NCBI GenBank assembly: GCA_040081715.1
Contig: JBEBFY010000005.1
Span: 124,001-188,000, forward strand
Source of the DNA: CANKJK01 sp040081715
GTDB lineage: Bacteria; Acidobacteriota; Vicinamibacteria; Vicinamibacterales; UBA2999
Direction of reading: 5' to 3'
DNA length: 64,000 nucleotides
This document shows, piece after piece, positions 40,159-50,522 of the stretch. The notes under the pieces are model-generated. The model saw only the letters and a program-made list of their open reading frames with translations. It ran no database searches and was not told the origin of the DNA. Position 1 is the stretch's first letter. The number at the start of each line of letters is the position of its first letter. A program made the position numbers and the translations under genes.

Positions 40159-42123
40159 CTACCCCTCGAGGTAGGTGTAGCCGTGCAGGCCGTCTTCGTA
40201 GAAGCGGAGCAGATTTCCTGCGCCTTCGTAGTCGATGAGTCCCGCCCGCACGGCTGATTCCACGTCCGTGCGGAGCTTGCCCAGCAGCATCTCCGCGTCG
40301 AACTCCACGTAGTCCAGCACCTCGCGCACCGTGTCGCCCTTGACGAGCGCGTCGAGGCGTGCGCCGCCCTGTTCATCCAGGCTCACGTGCACCGCGTGCG
40401 TGTCGCCGAACAAGTTGTGCAGGTCCCCCAGGATTTCCTGATAGGCGCCCACGAGGAACACACCCAGGTAGTACGGATCATCGCCGGGGGCATGAAGCGG
40501 CAGTGTCTTCTTGACGTCGCGCCGGTCCACGAACCGCTCCATCTTGCCGTCCGAGTCGCACGTGATGTCGCCGAGCACCGCGTGGTTGGCCGGGCGCTCC
40601 GTCAGCCGGTGAATCGGCATCACAGGAAAGAGCTGCTTGATCGCCCAGCTGTCCGGAATGGATTGGAAGAGCGAGAAGTTGCAGAAGTAGGTGTCGGAGA
40701 GCTGCTCGTCGAGGCTCTGCAGATCCTCTGGCACTTCCTCCATCGTCTGGACGAGCTTCTGCAGCTTCGTGCAGATGGCCCAGAAGAGGTTCTCGGCCAT
40801 GCAGCGCTGTTCGAGCGTGAGGTAGCCGCCGCTGAACAGGCCCAGCGCCATCTCGAGCGCCTGCTGTGCATCGTGGTAGGCCTCGAGCGCATTGCGTGCC
40901 GTGACGGCGTTGTAGGTCTCGATCAGATCCACGACCGGCTGTTCCATGTCCGGCGTGGCCACCTGCGGAACGCTTTCCGCGCCGAAGCCCGACACGCCAA
41001 GAACGTTGAACACCAGCACCGAGTGGTAGGCCACGACCGCGCGGCCGCTCTCCGAGACGATGGTCGGATGGGGGACGCCCACTTCATCGCACGCCGTCTG
41101 GATGTGATAGACGATGTCGTTGGCGTACTCCTCGAGCGTGTAGTTCATGCTCGACTCGAAGTTGGTCTGGGAACCGTCGTAGTCCACGCCCAGGCCGCCG
41201 CCCACGTCGATGTACTCGAGGCCCGCCCCAAGCTTGGCCAGTTCCGTGTAGACGCGCGCCCCTTCGTTCAGCGCGGCCTTCACGATGCGGATGTTCGTGA
41301 TCTGGCTGCCGAGGTGGAAGTGGAGGAGCTTGAGGCAGTCCTCCATGCCGCGCGACTTGAGCTCATCGAGGCCACGCACGATTTCGGTGACCGTGAGCCC
41401 GAACTTGGATCGGAAGCCTCCGGATCCCTGCCAGCGGCCGCTGCCACGCGAGGCCAGCTTGACGCGCATCCCGATCTTCGGCCGCACGCCGATCTTCTCG
41501 GCGTACTCGAGGATGAGGCCGAGTTCCGTGTACTTCTCGACAACCGGGATGATGTTGCGGCCGATCTTCTGAGCCAGCATCGCCGTCTCGATGAATTCGG
41601 CGTCCTTGAATCCGTTACAGATGATCGGCGTGTCGTTGTCGGCCAGGGCCACGACCGCGAGCAGTTCCGGCTTGGACCCGGCTTCGAGGCCGAAGCCGTA
41701 GGGACGCCCGAACTTCAGGACCTCTTCGACGACCTGCCGCTGCTGGTTGACCTTGATCGGGTACACGCAGCAGTAGCGCCCCTGGTACTGGTTCTGCGCC
41801 ATGGCCGCCTGGAAGGCGCTGTGAATGTCACCCAGCCGGTGCTTCAGGATGTCCGTGAACCGGACGAGCACGGGCAGGCTGATACCGCGCAACTGAAGAC
41901 GGTCGACCAGCTCCTTGATGTCGATGTGCGCCGACGGGTCCTTGGTTGGGTGCGCCTGGACGTGCCCCGCATCATTGATGGAGAAGTAGCCGTTGCCCCA
42001 GCGGGAAATCTCGTAAAGTTCGCTCGCATCGTGCACCGACCACGCGGCCGTGGAGGTGCTGGGCGCCGGGGCGGGCGCGCCGTTGCCGGACCTGGGCCGT
42101 CCCGGTGTCGTGACTGGGCTCAT
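40159..42123 (-). CDS. speA: Biosynthetic arginine decarboxylase
   Basis: A 654-residue PLP enzyme of the SpeA family (fold III). WSVHDASELYEISRWGNGYFSIN opens the domain, YPIKVNQQRQVVEEV contains the PLP-binding Lys, and LHFHLGSQITNIR, EYIDVGGGLGVDYDGS and IVSESGRAVVAYHSVLVF mark the active site. It converts arginine to agmatine for polyamine synthesis. Start ATG 42123 lies 9 nt downstream of TATGAT on the minus strand with no ribosome site, supporting a leaderless transcript; the longer open frame to 42594 would overlap the divergent thioesterase. No agmatinase gene is seen in the window. Confidence 0.95.
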   Translation of the reverse strand: MSPVTTPGRPRSGNGAPAPAPSTSTAAWSVHDASELYEISRWGNGYFSINDAGHVQAHPTKDPSAHIDIKELVDRLQLRGISLPVLVRFTDILKHRLGDIHSAFQAAMAQNQYQGRYCCVYPIKVNQQRQVVEEVLKFGRPYGFGLEAGSKPELLAVVALADNDTPIICNGFKDAEFIETAMLAQKIGRNIIPVVEKYTELGLILEYAEKIGVRPKIGMRVKLASRGSGRWQGSGGFRSKFGLTVTEIVRGLDELKSRGMEDCLKLLHFHLGSQITNIRIVKAALNEGARVYTELAKLGAGLEYIDVGGGLGVDYDGSQTNFESSMNYTLEEYANDIVYHIQTACDEVGVPHPTIVSESGRAVVAYHSVLVFNVLGVSGFGAESVPQVATPDMEQPVVDLIETYNAVTARNALEAYHDAQQALEMALGLFSGGYLTLEQRCMAENLFWAICTKLQKLVQTMEEVPEDLQSLDEQLSDTYFCNFSLFQSIPDSWAIKQLFPVMPIHRLTERPANHAVLGDITCDSDGKMERFVDRRDVKKTLPLHAPGDDPYYLGVFLVGAYQEILGDLHNLFGDTHAVHVSLDEQGGARLDALVKGDTVREVLDYVEFDAEMLLGKLRTDVESAVRAGLIDYEGAGNLLRFYEDGLHGYTYLEG

Positions 42124-42132
42124 CGCGTTCAC

Positions 42133-42159
42133 ATCATAGACGGATTCTCGCCGTATGCT
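42133..42159. promoter_or_regulatory. Compact bidirectional promoter between speA and thioesterase
   Basis: Only 42 bp separate the two start codons. TATGAT on the minus strand (42138-42133) is 9 nt before speA; TATGCT on the plus strand (42154-42159) is 6 nt before ATG 42166. There is no room for ribosome-binding sites. Confidence 0.5.
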
Positions 42160-42165
42160 GTAGCC

Positions 42166-42555
42166 ATGACTGAGCGCGTGCCTGCCATCAAGGTCCTCCT
42201 GATGCCGAAGGACACCAACCCGATGGGGACCATTTTCGGAGGCGTGATCCTCTCGCACATCGACCTGGCGTCCGCTGTGGAGGCACGCAAGGCGGCACCC
42301 CACCACTACGTCACCAAGGCGATGCGCGAGGTCGAGTTTCACCAACCGGTGTTCGTGGGAGACATCGTGAGCTTCTTCACTGAGACCGTGCGTGTGGGCC
42401 GCACGTCCATCACGGTGCGCGTGTCGGTCGAGGCGGAACGGTGGTCGGCGGGCAGTGGCGAACGCGTGCCGGTGACGCAAGCCGAGGTGGTGCTGGTGGC
42501 CACCGACAACCAGGGCCGTCCCGTTCCGGTGCGGCCCGAACCACTCAGCGCCTGA
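42166..42555 (+). CDS. Acyl-CoA thioesterase, hotdog fold (YciA/BACH type)
   Basis: A 129-residue single-hotdog enzyme. LMPKDTNPMGTIFGGVILSHIDLAS is the YciA-type signature with the active-site Asn/Asp region, followed by VTKAMREVEFHQPVFVGDIVSF and the strand TSITVRVSVEAE. It hydrolyses acyl-CoA to free acid and CoA in the cytosol. It is divergent from speA with a shared promoter and lies 32 nt upstream of pepF on the same strand. Confidence 0.9.
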   Translation: MTERVPAIKVLLMPKDTNPMGTIFGGVILSHIDLASAVEARKAAPHHYVTKAMREVEFHQPVFVGDIVSFFTETVRVGRTSITVRVSVEAERWSAGSGERVPVTQAEVVLVATDNQGRPVPVRPEPLSA

Positions 42556-42587
42556 CCGGCTGACTGAGGACCCATCGAGGACGAGTG

Positions 42588-44429
42588 ATGTCACAGGCTG
42601 TGTCGTACCGCCCCGAACCCGGCGAGATGCCGGAACGCGCCGCGGTACCCGAGTACTACAAATGGAACCTTACGGATATCTGCAGGGACTGGGACGACTG
42701 GTCGGAGGCGTTCGGGTCGCTCGAGTCCGGCATCGATCGGCTGGCGGCGTTTCAGGGCACGCTCTCGCTCGGGGCGGCGCAGCTCCTGTCGTCCCTGACC
42801 GCGCAGGACGAGGTCGAAGCCTTGATGTACAAGGTGTGGTACTTCGCCTCGCTGCACCACGACGAGGACCAGCGTGACAACAGCGCCAACGCCCGGCGCC
42901 AGCAGGTGCAGATCCTGTTTGCCCGGCACGCGCAGGCGACGTCGTGGTTCAGTCCGGAATTACTGGCCATCCCCGAGGCCACCGTGCGGGGGTGGCTGGA
43001 TGCGCACGCGGGGCTGGCGCTCTACCGCTTCGCGATTGAGAGCCTCTATCACTCGCAGGAGCACGTCCTCGACCAGCAGGGCGAGCGCCTGCTCTCGCTG
43101 TCGGGCCGGTTTTCCGGCACGCCTCACGACGCCTACGCCGCGCTGACAACCGCGGACGCTTCTTTCCCGACGATCACGCTGGCGTCGGGAGACGAGGTCA
43201 CCCTCAGCTATGGCCGCTACCGGGCGTTGCTGGAAACCAACCGGCATCAGCCGGATAGGGCCACGGCGTACCGCGCCTTCCATGGCATGTTCGCCAAGTC
43301 GGCCAATACCTTCGCGGCGATCTACAACGGCGTGTTGCAGCGCGACTGGTTTCACGCGCGCTCACGCGGGTATGCGTCCACGCTCGAGTCGGCACTGCAC
43401 GGCAACAACATCCCCACGTCGGTCGTCACGACGCTGATTGATGAGGGGAAGGCGGGCACGGCGCCGCTGCGGCGCTATCACCAGATCCGGAAGCGGGCGC
43501 TGGGCCTGACCGAGTACACGTTGTTCGATACGGCCGTGCCCCTCGTGGAGCACGATGCGCGGTACCGCTATGAGGACGTGCTCGAATGGATCGTGGCCTC
43601 CACGATGCCACTGGGCGCGGACTACCAGCAGATGGTGCGCGAGGCCTTCGCCGGCCGGTGGATCGACGTCTTCGAGAACGCCGGGAAGCGCAGCGGGGCG
43701 TACTCGGCGCCGGTGTACGGATCCCACCCGTACATGCTCCTCAACTACAACGAGACGCTGGATGCCGTGTTCACACTCGCGCATGAGATGGGGCACTCGA
43801 TGCACACGGTGCTGGCGCACCGGGCGCAGCCGTTCCGCTATGCGGCCTACGAGATATTTGTCGCAGAGGTGCCGTCCACGCTGAGCGAGGCGCTGTTCCT
43901 GGACTTCATGCTGGCCCGGGCCACTTCGCGCGAGGAGCGCATTGTGCTGCTGCAGCACGCCATCGACAGCATCGCCGGCACGTTCTTCACGCAGGTCCTC
44001 TTCGCGGACTTCGAACTGCAGGCTCACCGGGTGGTCGAGCAGGACCAGCCGGTGACATCCGATGTGCTCAGCGGCATTTATGCGGGCCTGCTGCGCGAGT
44101 ACTACGGCTCGGCCATCGACGATGAGGCGCTCTCGCGCCTCACGTGGGCGCGCATCCCGCACTTCTTCAGCACGCCGTACTACGTGTACCAGTACTCGAC
44201 GTGCTTCGCGTCCACGGCGCGGCTGATGCAGGGCCTCCGGGCCGGAGACGACGCGACGCGCGCGGGTGCCGTGGACCGGTATCTCTCCCTGCTGCGGGCT
44301 GGCGGCAGCGACTACCCGATTACGCTGCTCCAGCGGGCTGGCGTGGACCTCACGCAGCCGGACACCGTGCGGGCCGTGTCGATTGAGCTCGACACCCTCG
44401 TCAGCCGGCTCGAAGCCGAGCTGGGGTAG
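42588..44429 (+). CDS. pepF: Oligoendopeptidase F, M3 family zinc peptidase
   Basis: A 613-residue cytosolic peptidase. The zinc motif HEMGHSMH sits near residue 398, with the downstream Glu in FVAEVPSTLSEALF. The family's substrate-site elements VYGSHPYMLLNYN and IPHFFSTPYYVYQYS are present, and the N-terminal helical domain starts WNLTDICRDWDDW. It cleaves short peptides (about 7-17 residues) during peptide turnover. ATG 42588 is preceded in frame by a GTG at 42585; ATG is preferred. It is followed by the second ArsR-methyltransferase regulator after 145 nt. Confidence 0.95.
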   Translation: MSQAVSYRPEPGEMPERAAVPEYYKWNLTDICRDWDDWSEAFGSLESGIDRLAAFQGTLSLGAAQLLSSLTAQDEVEALMYKVWYFASLHHDEDQRDNSANARRQQVQILFARHAQATSWFSPELLAIPEATVRGWLDAHAGLALYRFAIESLYHSQEHVLDQQGERLLSLSGRFSGTPHDAYAALTTADASFPTITLASGDEVTLSYGRYRALLETNRHQPDRATAYRAFHGMFAKSANTFAAIYNGVLQRDWFHARSRGYASTLESALHGNNIPTSVVTTLIDEGKAGTAPLRRYHQIRKRALGLTEYTLFDTAVPLVEHDARYRYEDVLEWIVASTMPLGADYQQMVREAFAGRWIDVFENAGKRSGAYSAPVYGSHPYMLLNYNETLDAVFTLAHEMGHSMHTVLAHRAQPFRYAAYEIFVAEVPSTLSEALFLDFMLARATSREERIVLLQHAIDSIAGTFFTQVLFADFELQAHRVVEQDQPVTSDVLSGIYAGLLREYYGSAIDDEALSRLTWARIPHFFSTPYYVYQYSTCFASTARLMQGLRAGDDATRAGAVDRYLSLLRAGGSDYPITLLQRAGVDLTQPDTVRAVSIELDTLVSRLEAELG

Positions 44430-44529
44430 GGCGGGACGCCCTGAATCAGGCCGCGACGCGCGTGTCCTCGGCCGGCGCGGCGCTGCATGCGTCGCTCCAG
44501 GGGAAGGGTGCGGGTGTTCGCCCTGTTGG

Positions 44530-44576
44530 TTGACGGGGACGCCATGGCATGAAACACTAAATCCGGATTTACGGAT
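44530..44576 (+). promoter_or_regulatory. Promoter and palindromic operator of the ahcY-linked regulator
   Basis: TTGACG (44530-44535) is followed after 17 nt by a weak -10 AACACT (44553-44558). Directly downstream is a perfect 12-bp palindrome AAATCCGGATTT (44559-44570), which also forms the wider pair ATCCG/CGGAT (44561-44576) reaching the start codon. The location over the transcription start suggests an autorepressor site. Confidence 0.45.
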
Positions 44577-45528
44577 GCAGTCTGTCGCGCACGTCGCCAT
44601 CTTCGACCACCTCTCCGTGCTGGGCGACCCGGTCCGCTGCCGCGTGGTGCGCCTGCTGGAGGAGCACGAGCTGACGGTGTCGGAGCTGTGCGAGGTGCTG
44701 CAGATGCCGCAGTCGAGCGTCAGCCGGCACCTGAAGCTGCTGGCCGACGACGGCTGGCTCAGCTCGCGACGTGACGGCACGAGCCGCCTCTATTCCGTAC
44801 CGGCGGATGCCCTGGACGCTGGCGCCCGCCGCCTGTGGCCGATCCTGCGGGAGCAGTTGGCGTCCCTCCCGGCGGCCGGTCAGGATGCCACGCGTCTCAT
44901 CGACGTACTCGCCCGGCGGCGGCAGCGGTCCCAGGAGTTCTTCTCCACGGCAGCGGGCCAGTGGGACCGCGTCCGGGAGGATCTGTTCGGCGCGGTGTTC
45001 CACCTCTACGCGCTGCTGCCGCTGCTGTCGCCCGATGCCGTCGTGGGTGACCTCGGGTGCGGCACGGGCCAGGTGGCTGCCGCGCTGGCGCCGTGGGTGA
45101 AGCGGGTCGTGGCCGTGGATGGGTCGGCCGACATGCTGCGTGCCGCGCGCGAACGGCTGGGCGCGCTGAAGAACGTCAGCGTGAAGGACGGCCACCTCGA
45201 GAGGCTGCCCGTGCGCGACGGCGAGCTCGACATCGCGATGCTCTCGCTCGTGCTGCACCATGTGCCCGACCCGGGTCAGGCGCTGGCCGAGGTAGGGCGC
45301 GCGGTGAAGCCGGGCGGCCGCGTACTGGTGGTGGACATGCTGCCGCACGACCGGGCTGAGTACCGGCAGGGCATGGGACATGTGTGGCTCGGGTTTTCGG
45401 CCAAACACATGACGAAGCTGTTGAACGGCGCCGGGTTCGGCGACGTTCGCGTGGGGCCGCTTCCGGTGGACCGGGCGGCCAAGGGACCTGCGCTGTTCGT
45501 AGCAGTGGCGACGAAGCACGGGTCGTGA
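44575..45528 (+). CDS. ArsR-type regulator fused to a SAM-dependent methyltransferase domain (ahcY-linked)
   Basis: A 317-residue protein with the same layout as the gene at 33605. An ArsR winged helix at about 1-90 has FDHLSVLGDPVRCRVVRLL, ELCEVLQMPQSSVSRHLKLLADDGWL and SRLYSV. A class I methyltransferase fold at about 135-300 has GDLGCGTGQVAAALAPW (motif I), VVAVDGS and IAMLSLVLHHVPDPGQAL. Motif I is intact, so SAM or SAH can plausibly bind. No arsenic or metal cysteine pair is present. It precedes ahcY by 93 nt on the same strand. By analogy with SahR-type regulators it probably represses the SAH-cycle gene and is relieved by SAH; this is inference from context. Confidence 0.88.
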   Translation: MQSVAHVAIFDHLSVLGDPVRCRVVRLLEEHELTVSELCEVLQMPQSSVSRHLKLLADDGWLSSRRDGTSRLYSVPADALDAGARRLWPILREQLASLPAAGQDATRLIDVLARRRQRSQEFFSTAAGQWDRVREDLFGAVFHLYALLPLLSPDAVVGDLGCGTGQVAAALAPWVKRVVAVDGSADMLRAARERLGALKNVSVKDGHLERLPVRDGELDIAMLSLVLHHVPDPGQALAEVGRAVKPGGRVLVVDMLPHDRAEYRQGMGHVWLGFSAKHMTKLLNGAGFGDVRVGPLPVDRAAKGPALFVAVATKHGS

Positions 45529-45574
45529 CGGAGTGTCAGTGACGGGGCGCACGCGTCAGCGGGCGCAGCGGGTC

Positions 45575-45600
45575 TCATAGGCGGGTTTCATAGGCGGGTT
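45575..45600 (+). repeat. Tandem 13-bp repeat upstream of ahcY
   Basis: TCATAGGCGGGTT occurs twice head to tail (45575-45587 and 45588-45600), ending 21 nt before ATG 45622 and just ahead of the ribosome site AGAGGAGAG. It may be a regulatory site or a recent slippage duplication. Confidence 0.7.
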
Positions 45601-45621
45601 CCGTAAACAGAGGAGAGAGCG

Positions 45622-47121
<1,500 letters not shown>

Positions 47122-47152
47122 TTCACGCCATCCGCTACCACACGAGACCCCC

Positions 47153-48229
47153 ATGTCCCTGCTGTTGTCGCCCACCACGCTCGGTCCGCTGTCGCTCCAG
47201 AATCGCATGGCCATGTCACCCATGACGCGCAGCCGTGCCATCGGTAACATCCCGAATGCGCTGATGGCCACCTACTACGGCCAGCGCTCGTCGGCGGGCC
47301 TCATCATCACCGAGGGTGTGGCGCCGTCGCCCAACGGACTCGGCTACGCCCGCATCCCGGGGCTCTACTCGGAGGCCCAGGTGGACGGCTGGATACCAGT
47401 GACGGCTGCGGCCCATGCCGGCGGCGCGAAGATCATCGCGCAGTTGATGCACACCGGGCGCGTGAGCCACCCGCTCAACATGCCGGCCGGTGCGCGCGTG
47501 CTGGCGCCGTCAGCGGTGGCCGCCGCGGGCCAGATGTGGACCGACCAGGCACAGATGCAGGATCTGCCGGTGCCCGAAGCCATGAGCACGGCGGACGTGG
47601 CGAGCACCATCCTGGAATTTGCAGCGGCCGCGCGGAACGCCATCGCCGCCGGGTTTGACGGCATCGAGCTGCACGGCGCGAACGGGTACCTCATCGAGCA
47701 GTTCATCCGCCCGAACTCCAATCGACGGACGGATGCGTACGGCGGGTCCATCGAACGCCGTGCACGGTTTGTCATGGAGATCGTGGATGCGGTCAGCTTC
47801 GCGATCGGCAAGGACAAGGTGGGCATCCGCCTCTCGCCGTACGGCGTCTTCAACGACATGCCGCTTTACGACGCAATGGAAGAGGACTACACCTACCTGG
47901 CCGAGCAGCTCGGTGCGCGCCAGATCCTGTATGTGCATGTCCTCGATCACTCCGGTGGCGGGGCCCCGCCCGTGCCGGACGCCATCAAGGCCACGTTCCG
48001 CCAGCATTTCCCGGACAACCTCATCCTGGCTGGTGGCTACGGAGCCGAGCGGGCCGAGGCCGATCTGGCCGCAGGCAAGGCCGACGTCATCACGTTCGGC
48101 ATGACGTTCCTGGCGAATCCGGACCTGCCGGCCCGTTTCAGGAGCGGCGCCGCGCTCAACGCGCCGGACGTCACTACGCTCTACACGCCCGGCGAGACGG
48201 GCTACACCGACTACCCGGCGCTGGGGTAG
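47153..48229 (+). CDS. Old yellow enzyme family alkene reductase
   Basis: A 358-residue FMN-dependent NAD(P)H:flavin oxidoreductase (NemA/OYE group). Markers: LGPLSLQNRMAMSPMTRSRA at the FMN site, IAQLMHTGRVSHP, DGIELHGANGYLIEQFIRP and RRTDAYGGSIERRARF with the catalytic Tyr. The C-terminal GGYGAERAEADLAAGKAD and FGMTFLANPDLPARF complete the phosphate-binding loop. Such enzymes reduce activated alkenes (enones, nitro-alkenes). It begins 31 nt after ahcY and may be read through from that promoter. Confidence 0.94.
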   Translation: MSLLLSPTTLGPLSLQNRMAMSPMTRSRAIGNIPNALMATYYGQRSSAGLIITEGVAPSPNGLGYARIPGLYSEAQVDGWIPVTAAAHAGGAKIIAQLMHTGRVSHPLNMPAGARVLAPSAVAAAGQMWTDQAQMQDLPVPEAMSTADVASTILEFAAAARNAIAAGFDGIELHGANGYLIEQFIRPNSNRRTDAYGGSIERRARFVMEIVDAVSFAIGKDKVGIRLSPYGVFNDMPLYDAMEEDYTYLAEQLGARQILYVHVLDHSGGGAPPVPDAIKATFRQHFPDNLILAGGYGAERAEADLAAGKADVITFGMTFLANPDLPARFRSGAALNAPDVTTLYTPGETGYTDYPALG

Positions 48230-48244
48230 TCCGCCGTGCTCCGG

Positions 48245-48250
48245 TATTCT
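48245..48250 (+). promoter_or_regulatory. Candidate -10 element of the small gene at 48257
   Basis: TATTCT ends 6 nt before GTG 48257 and lies inside the alternative reading start at 48236, so it supports the shorter, leaderless start. Confidence 0.4.
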
Positions 48251-48256
48251 CCGGCC

Positions 48257-48505
48257 GTGACCTACCGCTATAAACCCGAGGTCCTCGCCGAACTGGCGGG
48301 ATACGGCGTCTTCCCCAAACCGCACACGCGGCCGGAACTGGTGATCGAGTTCATGCGCGATCTCTATCGCACGGAGCTGCGACGGCTCCGGGATCAGCTC
48401 GTCAGGGGGGCGATTCCGAAGGCGGGCTACTACGGCCGCGTCGTGGCGATGCGCCGGAAGTATCCGATCGTCTCGCTCAAGCCGCACGAATTGGTGGAGC
48501 CGTAG
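48257..48505 (+). CDS. Small conserved basic protein, unassigned
   Basis: An 82-residue protein from GTG 48257 (89 residues from GTG 48236). It reads YRYKPEVLAELAGYGVFPKPHTRPELVIEFMRDLYRTELRRLRDQ, followed by GAIPKAGYYGRVVAMRRKYPIVSLKPHELV. It is helical and rich in Arg. Similar short proteins with a RPxLVxxFxRDLYxxEIRRLR core occur in soil acidobacteria to my recollection, without known function. The coding pattern is convincing because of its conserved-looking composition and leaderless promoter. Confidence 0.6.
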   Translation: MTYRYKPEVLAELAGYGVFPKPHTRPELVIEFMRDLYRTELRRLRDQLVRGAIPKAGYYGRVVAMRRKYPIVSLKPHELVEP

Positions 48506-48512
48506 CGACGTC

Positions 48513-48560
48513 CCCGCCAAGCGGACGCTTCTCAAGGAGCGTGACCGACCACTTGGCGGG
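48513..48560. terminator. Nested hairpin between convergent genes
   Basis: CCCGCCAAG (48513-48521) and CTTGGCGGG (48552-48560) are perfect complements, with an inner ACGCT/AGCGT pair. No T-tract follows. It lies between the small gene and the convergent pabB-pabC fusion. Confidence 0.45.
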
Positions 48561-48605
48561 TCACATGGCAGGCTCTGGCTCGAAGACGATATCTTCGGCA
48601 CCCTG

Positions 48606-50345
48606 CTAGAAGGAGGCTTCGACCCACCCGCGGACCGAGTTGACCACCCACAGCCGCGGCGCCGCAAGCAGTTCCGCGACCGTGATGCGGCGTTCCGTGA
48701 TCGAGCCGGATTCCAGGAGTTCGGCCCGCATCACGCCCGCAAGGAGGCCGCAGTCCAACGGCGGTGTCACGCGCTCGCCGTCGATCTCGGCCACCACGTT
48801 GAAGCGCGTGGCTTCAGTCACCTCACCGCGCTCGTTCCACAGGATCACGGCATCCGAGCCCGGATGGCCGGCTTCGGCCGCGGCATACACCTGGCGGCGC
48901 GTGGTCTTGTGGAAGAGGAAGACATCCTTCGACGAGACCGGTTCGGCGGCCAGGGCCACGCGGAACGGGGTGGGGATGAGTCCCAGCGGTTGGACATCGC
49001 ACCTGATGGCGCCCGCGTCGTTCAGCAACAGCCGGACTTTGGCTGGTCTGGCGGCTGGCCCGGCCAGGTGTGCGGTCGCCTGTGTCAACGTTCGGCGTGC
49101 CGAGGCCTCGTCCCATGGCCATCCGAAGTAGGCGGCCGACGCCTGCAGGCGCGCCAGATGGCGGGCGAGCAGCCTGCAGCCCGTTCCCGGCATCCAGCGG
49201 AGCGATTCGAGCAGTTCAAAGGCGGGTGCGCGTGCGGTCAGGATGGCCGCCTTCACCCGGCACTCCTCGTACTCGCTGCCGGCTTCGGAGTCCCACACGA
49301 TGCCGCTGCCGACCCCAAACTCGGCCCGCGCCGTGGTCCGGTCCACGGTGACGGTGCGGATGGCGACGTTGAACTGGGCGCGCCCGCCCGGCTCGATGAG
49401 CCCGATGGCGCCGCAATACACGCCGCGCGGCGACGACTCGACCCCGCGCAGGATGCCCATCGACCGGACCTTCGGGGCACCGGTGACCGACCCGGAGGGA
49501 AAGAGCGCACGGAAAATGTCCACAAGGCCGACGCCCTCCCGGAGGCGGGCTTCCACGGTGGAGGTCATCTGCCACTGGGCCGGATAGCGTTCCGCGTCGA
49601 AGAGAGACGTCACAGCCACCGTGCCGGGCCGTGCGATGCGGCCCAGGTCGTTGCGCATCAGGTCCACGATCATCACGTTCTCCGCGCGGTCCTTCGGGGC
49701 GTGCACCAGGCCGAAGGCTCTGGCGGCGTCTTCCTCCGGCCAGCGTCCGCGGGGCGCCGTCCCCTTCATGGGGCGCGTCACGATGCGGTCGCCCTCGCGC
49801 GTGAAGAACAGTTCCGGCGAGGCCGAGCAGATGGCAAAGTCTCCGGTGTCGATGAACGCCGACCAGGGGCCCTGCTGGGCGTCCACAAGCGACCCAAAGA
49901 GCGCCCGAGGGTCGCCGTCGAAGGGCGCCCGCATCCGGAAGGTGTAGTTGAGCTGATAGGTGTCGCCGTCCGCGATGTGCCCCCGGATACGGGCCACATC
50001 GGCGGCGTAGCCAGGCTCGTCCACGGAGGCGTCCCAGTGAAGCGCCCCGGGAGCGCCCCGCCAGAAGTCGGGGAGCGTCTCGTGCGTGACGGCGCTTGCC
50101 GGGGAGAAGACGCCGAACCAAGCGAGGGGGAGCCCGGTGGGCGGCTGGTGGACGGCCAGGTCGAAGGCCGCCGCCGCCTCGTAGGCGACAAACCCTGCGA
50201 CGAGGCTGCCCCCGTCGGCAGCGTGTTGGGCGGCCTCCAGCACCCCGGCCACCTCGTCCGGCCGCGCCGCGACCAGTGTGGCTGCCGGTTCGCGGAGTTC
50301 GAGCCACGGGCGGCGGTGCGGGGTGCGGAGGAGAACCGAAGGCAC
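48606..50345 (-). CDS. pabB: Bifunctional aminodeoxychorismate synthase component I / 4-amino-4-deoxychorismate lyase
   Basis: A 579-residue fusion for p-aminobenzoate (folate) synthesis. The N-terminal PabB part (to about 365) has GDTYQLNYTFRM, TRPMKGTAPRG, ENVMIVDLMRNDLGRI, FPSGSVTGAPK and WDSEAGSEYEECRVKA. The C-terminal part (about 370-579) is a class IV PLP aminotransferase-fold PabC domain with LLARHLARLQASAAYFGW, KTTRRQVYAAA (PLP Lys region), NERGEVTEATRFNVV and PPLDCGLLAGVMR. The separate PabA glutaminase is not in the window. GTG 50345 lies 8 nt after GACAAT on the minus strand (50359-50354), again without a ribosome site. Confidence 0.93.
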   Translation of the reverse strand: MPSVLLRTPHRRPWLELREPAATLVAARPDEVAGVLEAAQHAADGGSLVAGFVAYEAAAAFDLAVHQPPTGLPLAWFGVFSPASAVTHETLPDFWRGAPGALHWDASVDEPGYAADVARIRGHIADGDTYQLNYTFRMRAPFDGDPRALFGSLVDAQQGPWSAFIDTGDFAICSASPELFFTREGDRIVTRPMKGTAPRGRWPEEDAARAFGLVHAPKDRAENVMIVDLMRNDLGRIARPGTVAVTSLFDAERYPAQWQMTSTVEARLREGVGLVDIFRALFPSGSVTGAPKVRSMGILRGVESSPRGVYCGAIGLIEPGGRAQFNVAIRTVTVDRTTARAEFGVGSGIVWDSEAGSEYEECRVKAAILTARAPAFELLESLRWMPGTGCRLLARHLARLQASAAYFGWPWDEASARRTLTQATAHLAGPAARPAKVRLLLNDAGAIRCDVQPLGLIPTPFRVALAAEPVSSKDVFLFHKTTRRQVYAAAEAGHPGSDAVILWNERGEVTEATRFNVVAEIDGERVTPPLDCGLLAGVMRAELLESGSITERRITVAELLAAPRLWVVNSVRGWVEASF

Positions 50346-50353
50346 GCCAGCCT

Positions 50354-50359
50354 ATTGTC
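50354..50359 (-). promoter_or_regulatory. Candidate -10 element of the pabB-pabC fusion gene
   Basis: GACAAT on the minus strand ends 8 nt before GTG 50345, with no ribosome-binding site. Confidence 0.3.
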
Positions 50360-50522
50360 CTTCGGGGACGCCGGTGCGGACCCTCGCGCAATAAATGGAT
50401 TGGTCCCGGCCGGCACCACGCACCGGCCGCAACGGAGACTGACTTTCCGTTTGATTGCGTGCGGCCTCATTGCGTATTCTTAGAAGTCTTCCAAATACTT
50501 CTCTCCAGATAAGGATTCGAAC

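Noticed and set aside
40387..42165. Long plus-strand open frame antisense to speA, continuous with the thioesterase
   Set aside because: Only the last 129 codons, from ATG 42166, show a family; the rest mirrors speA.
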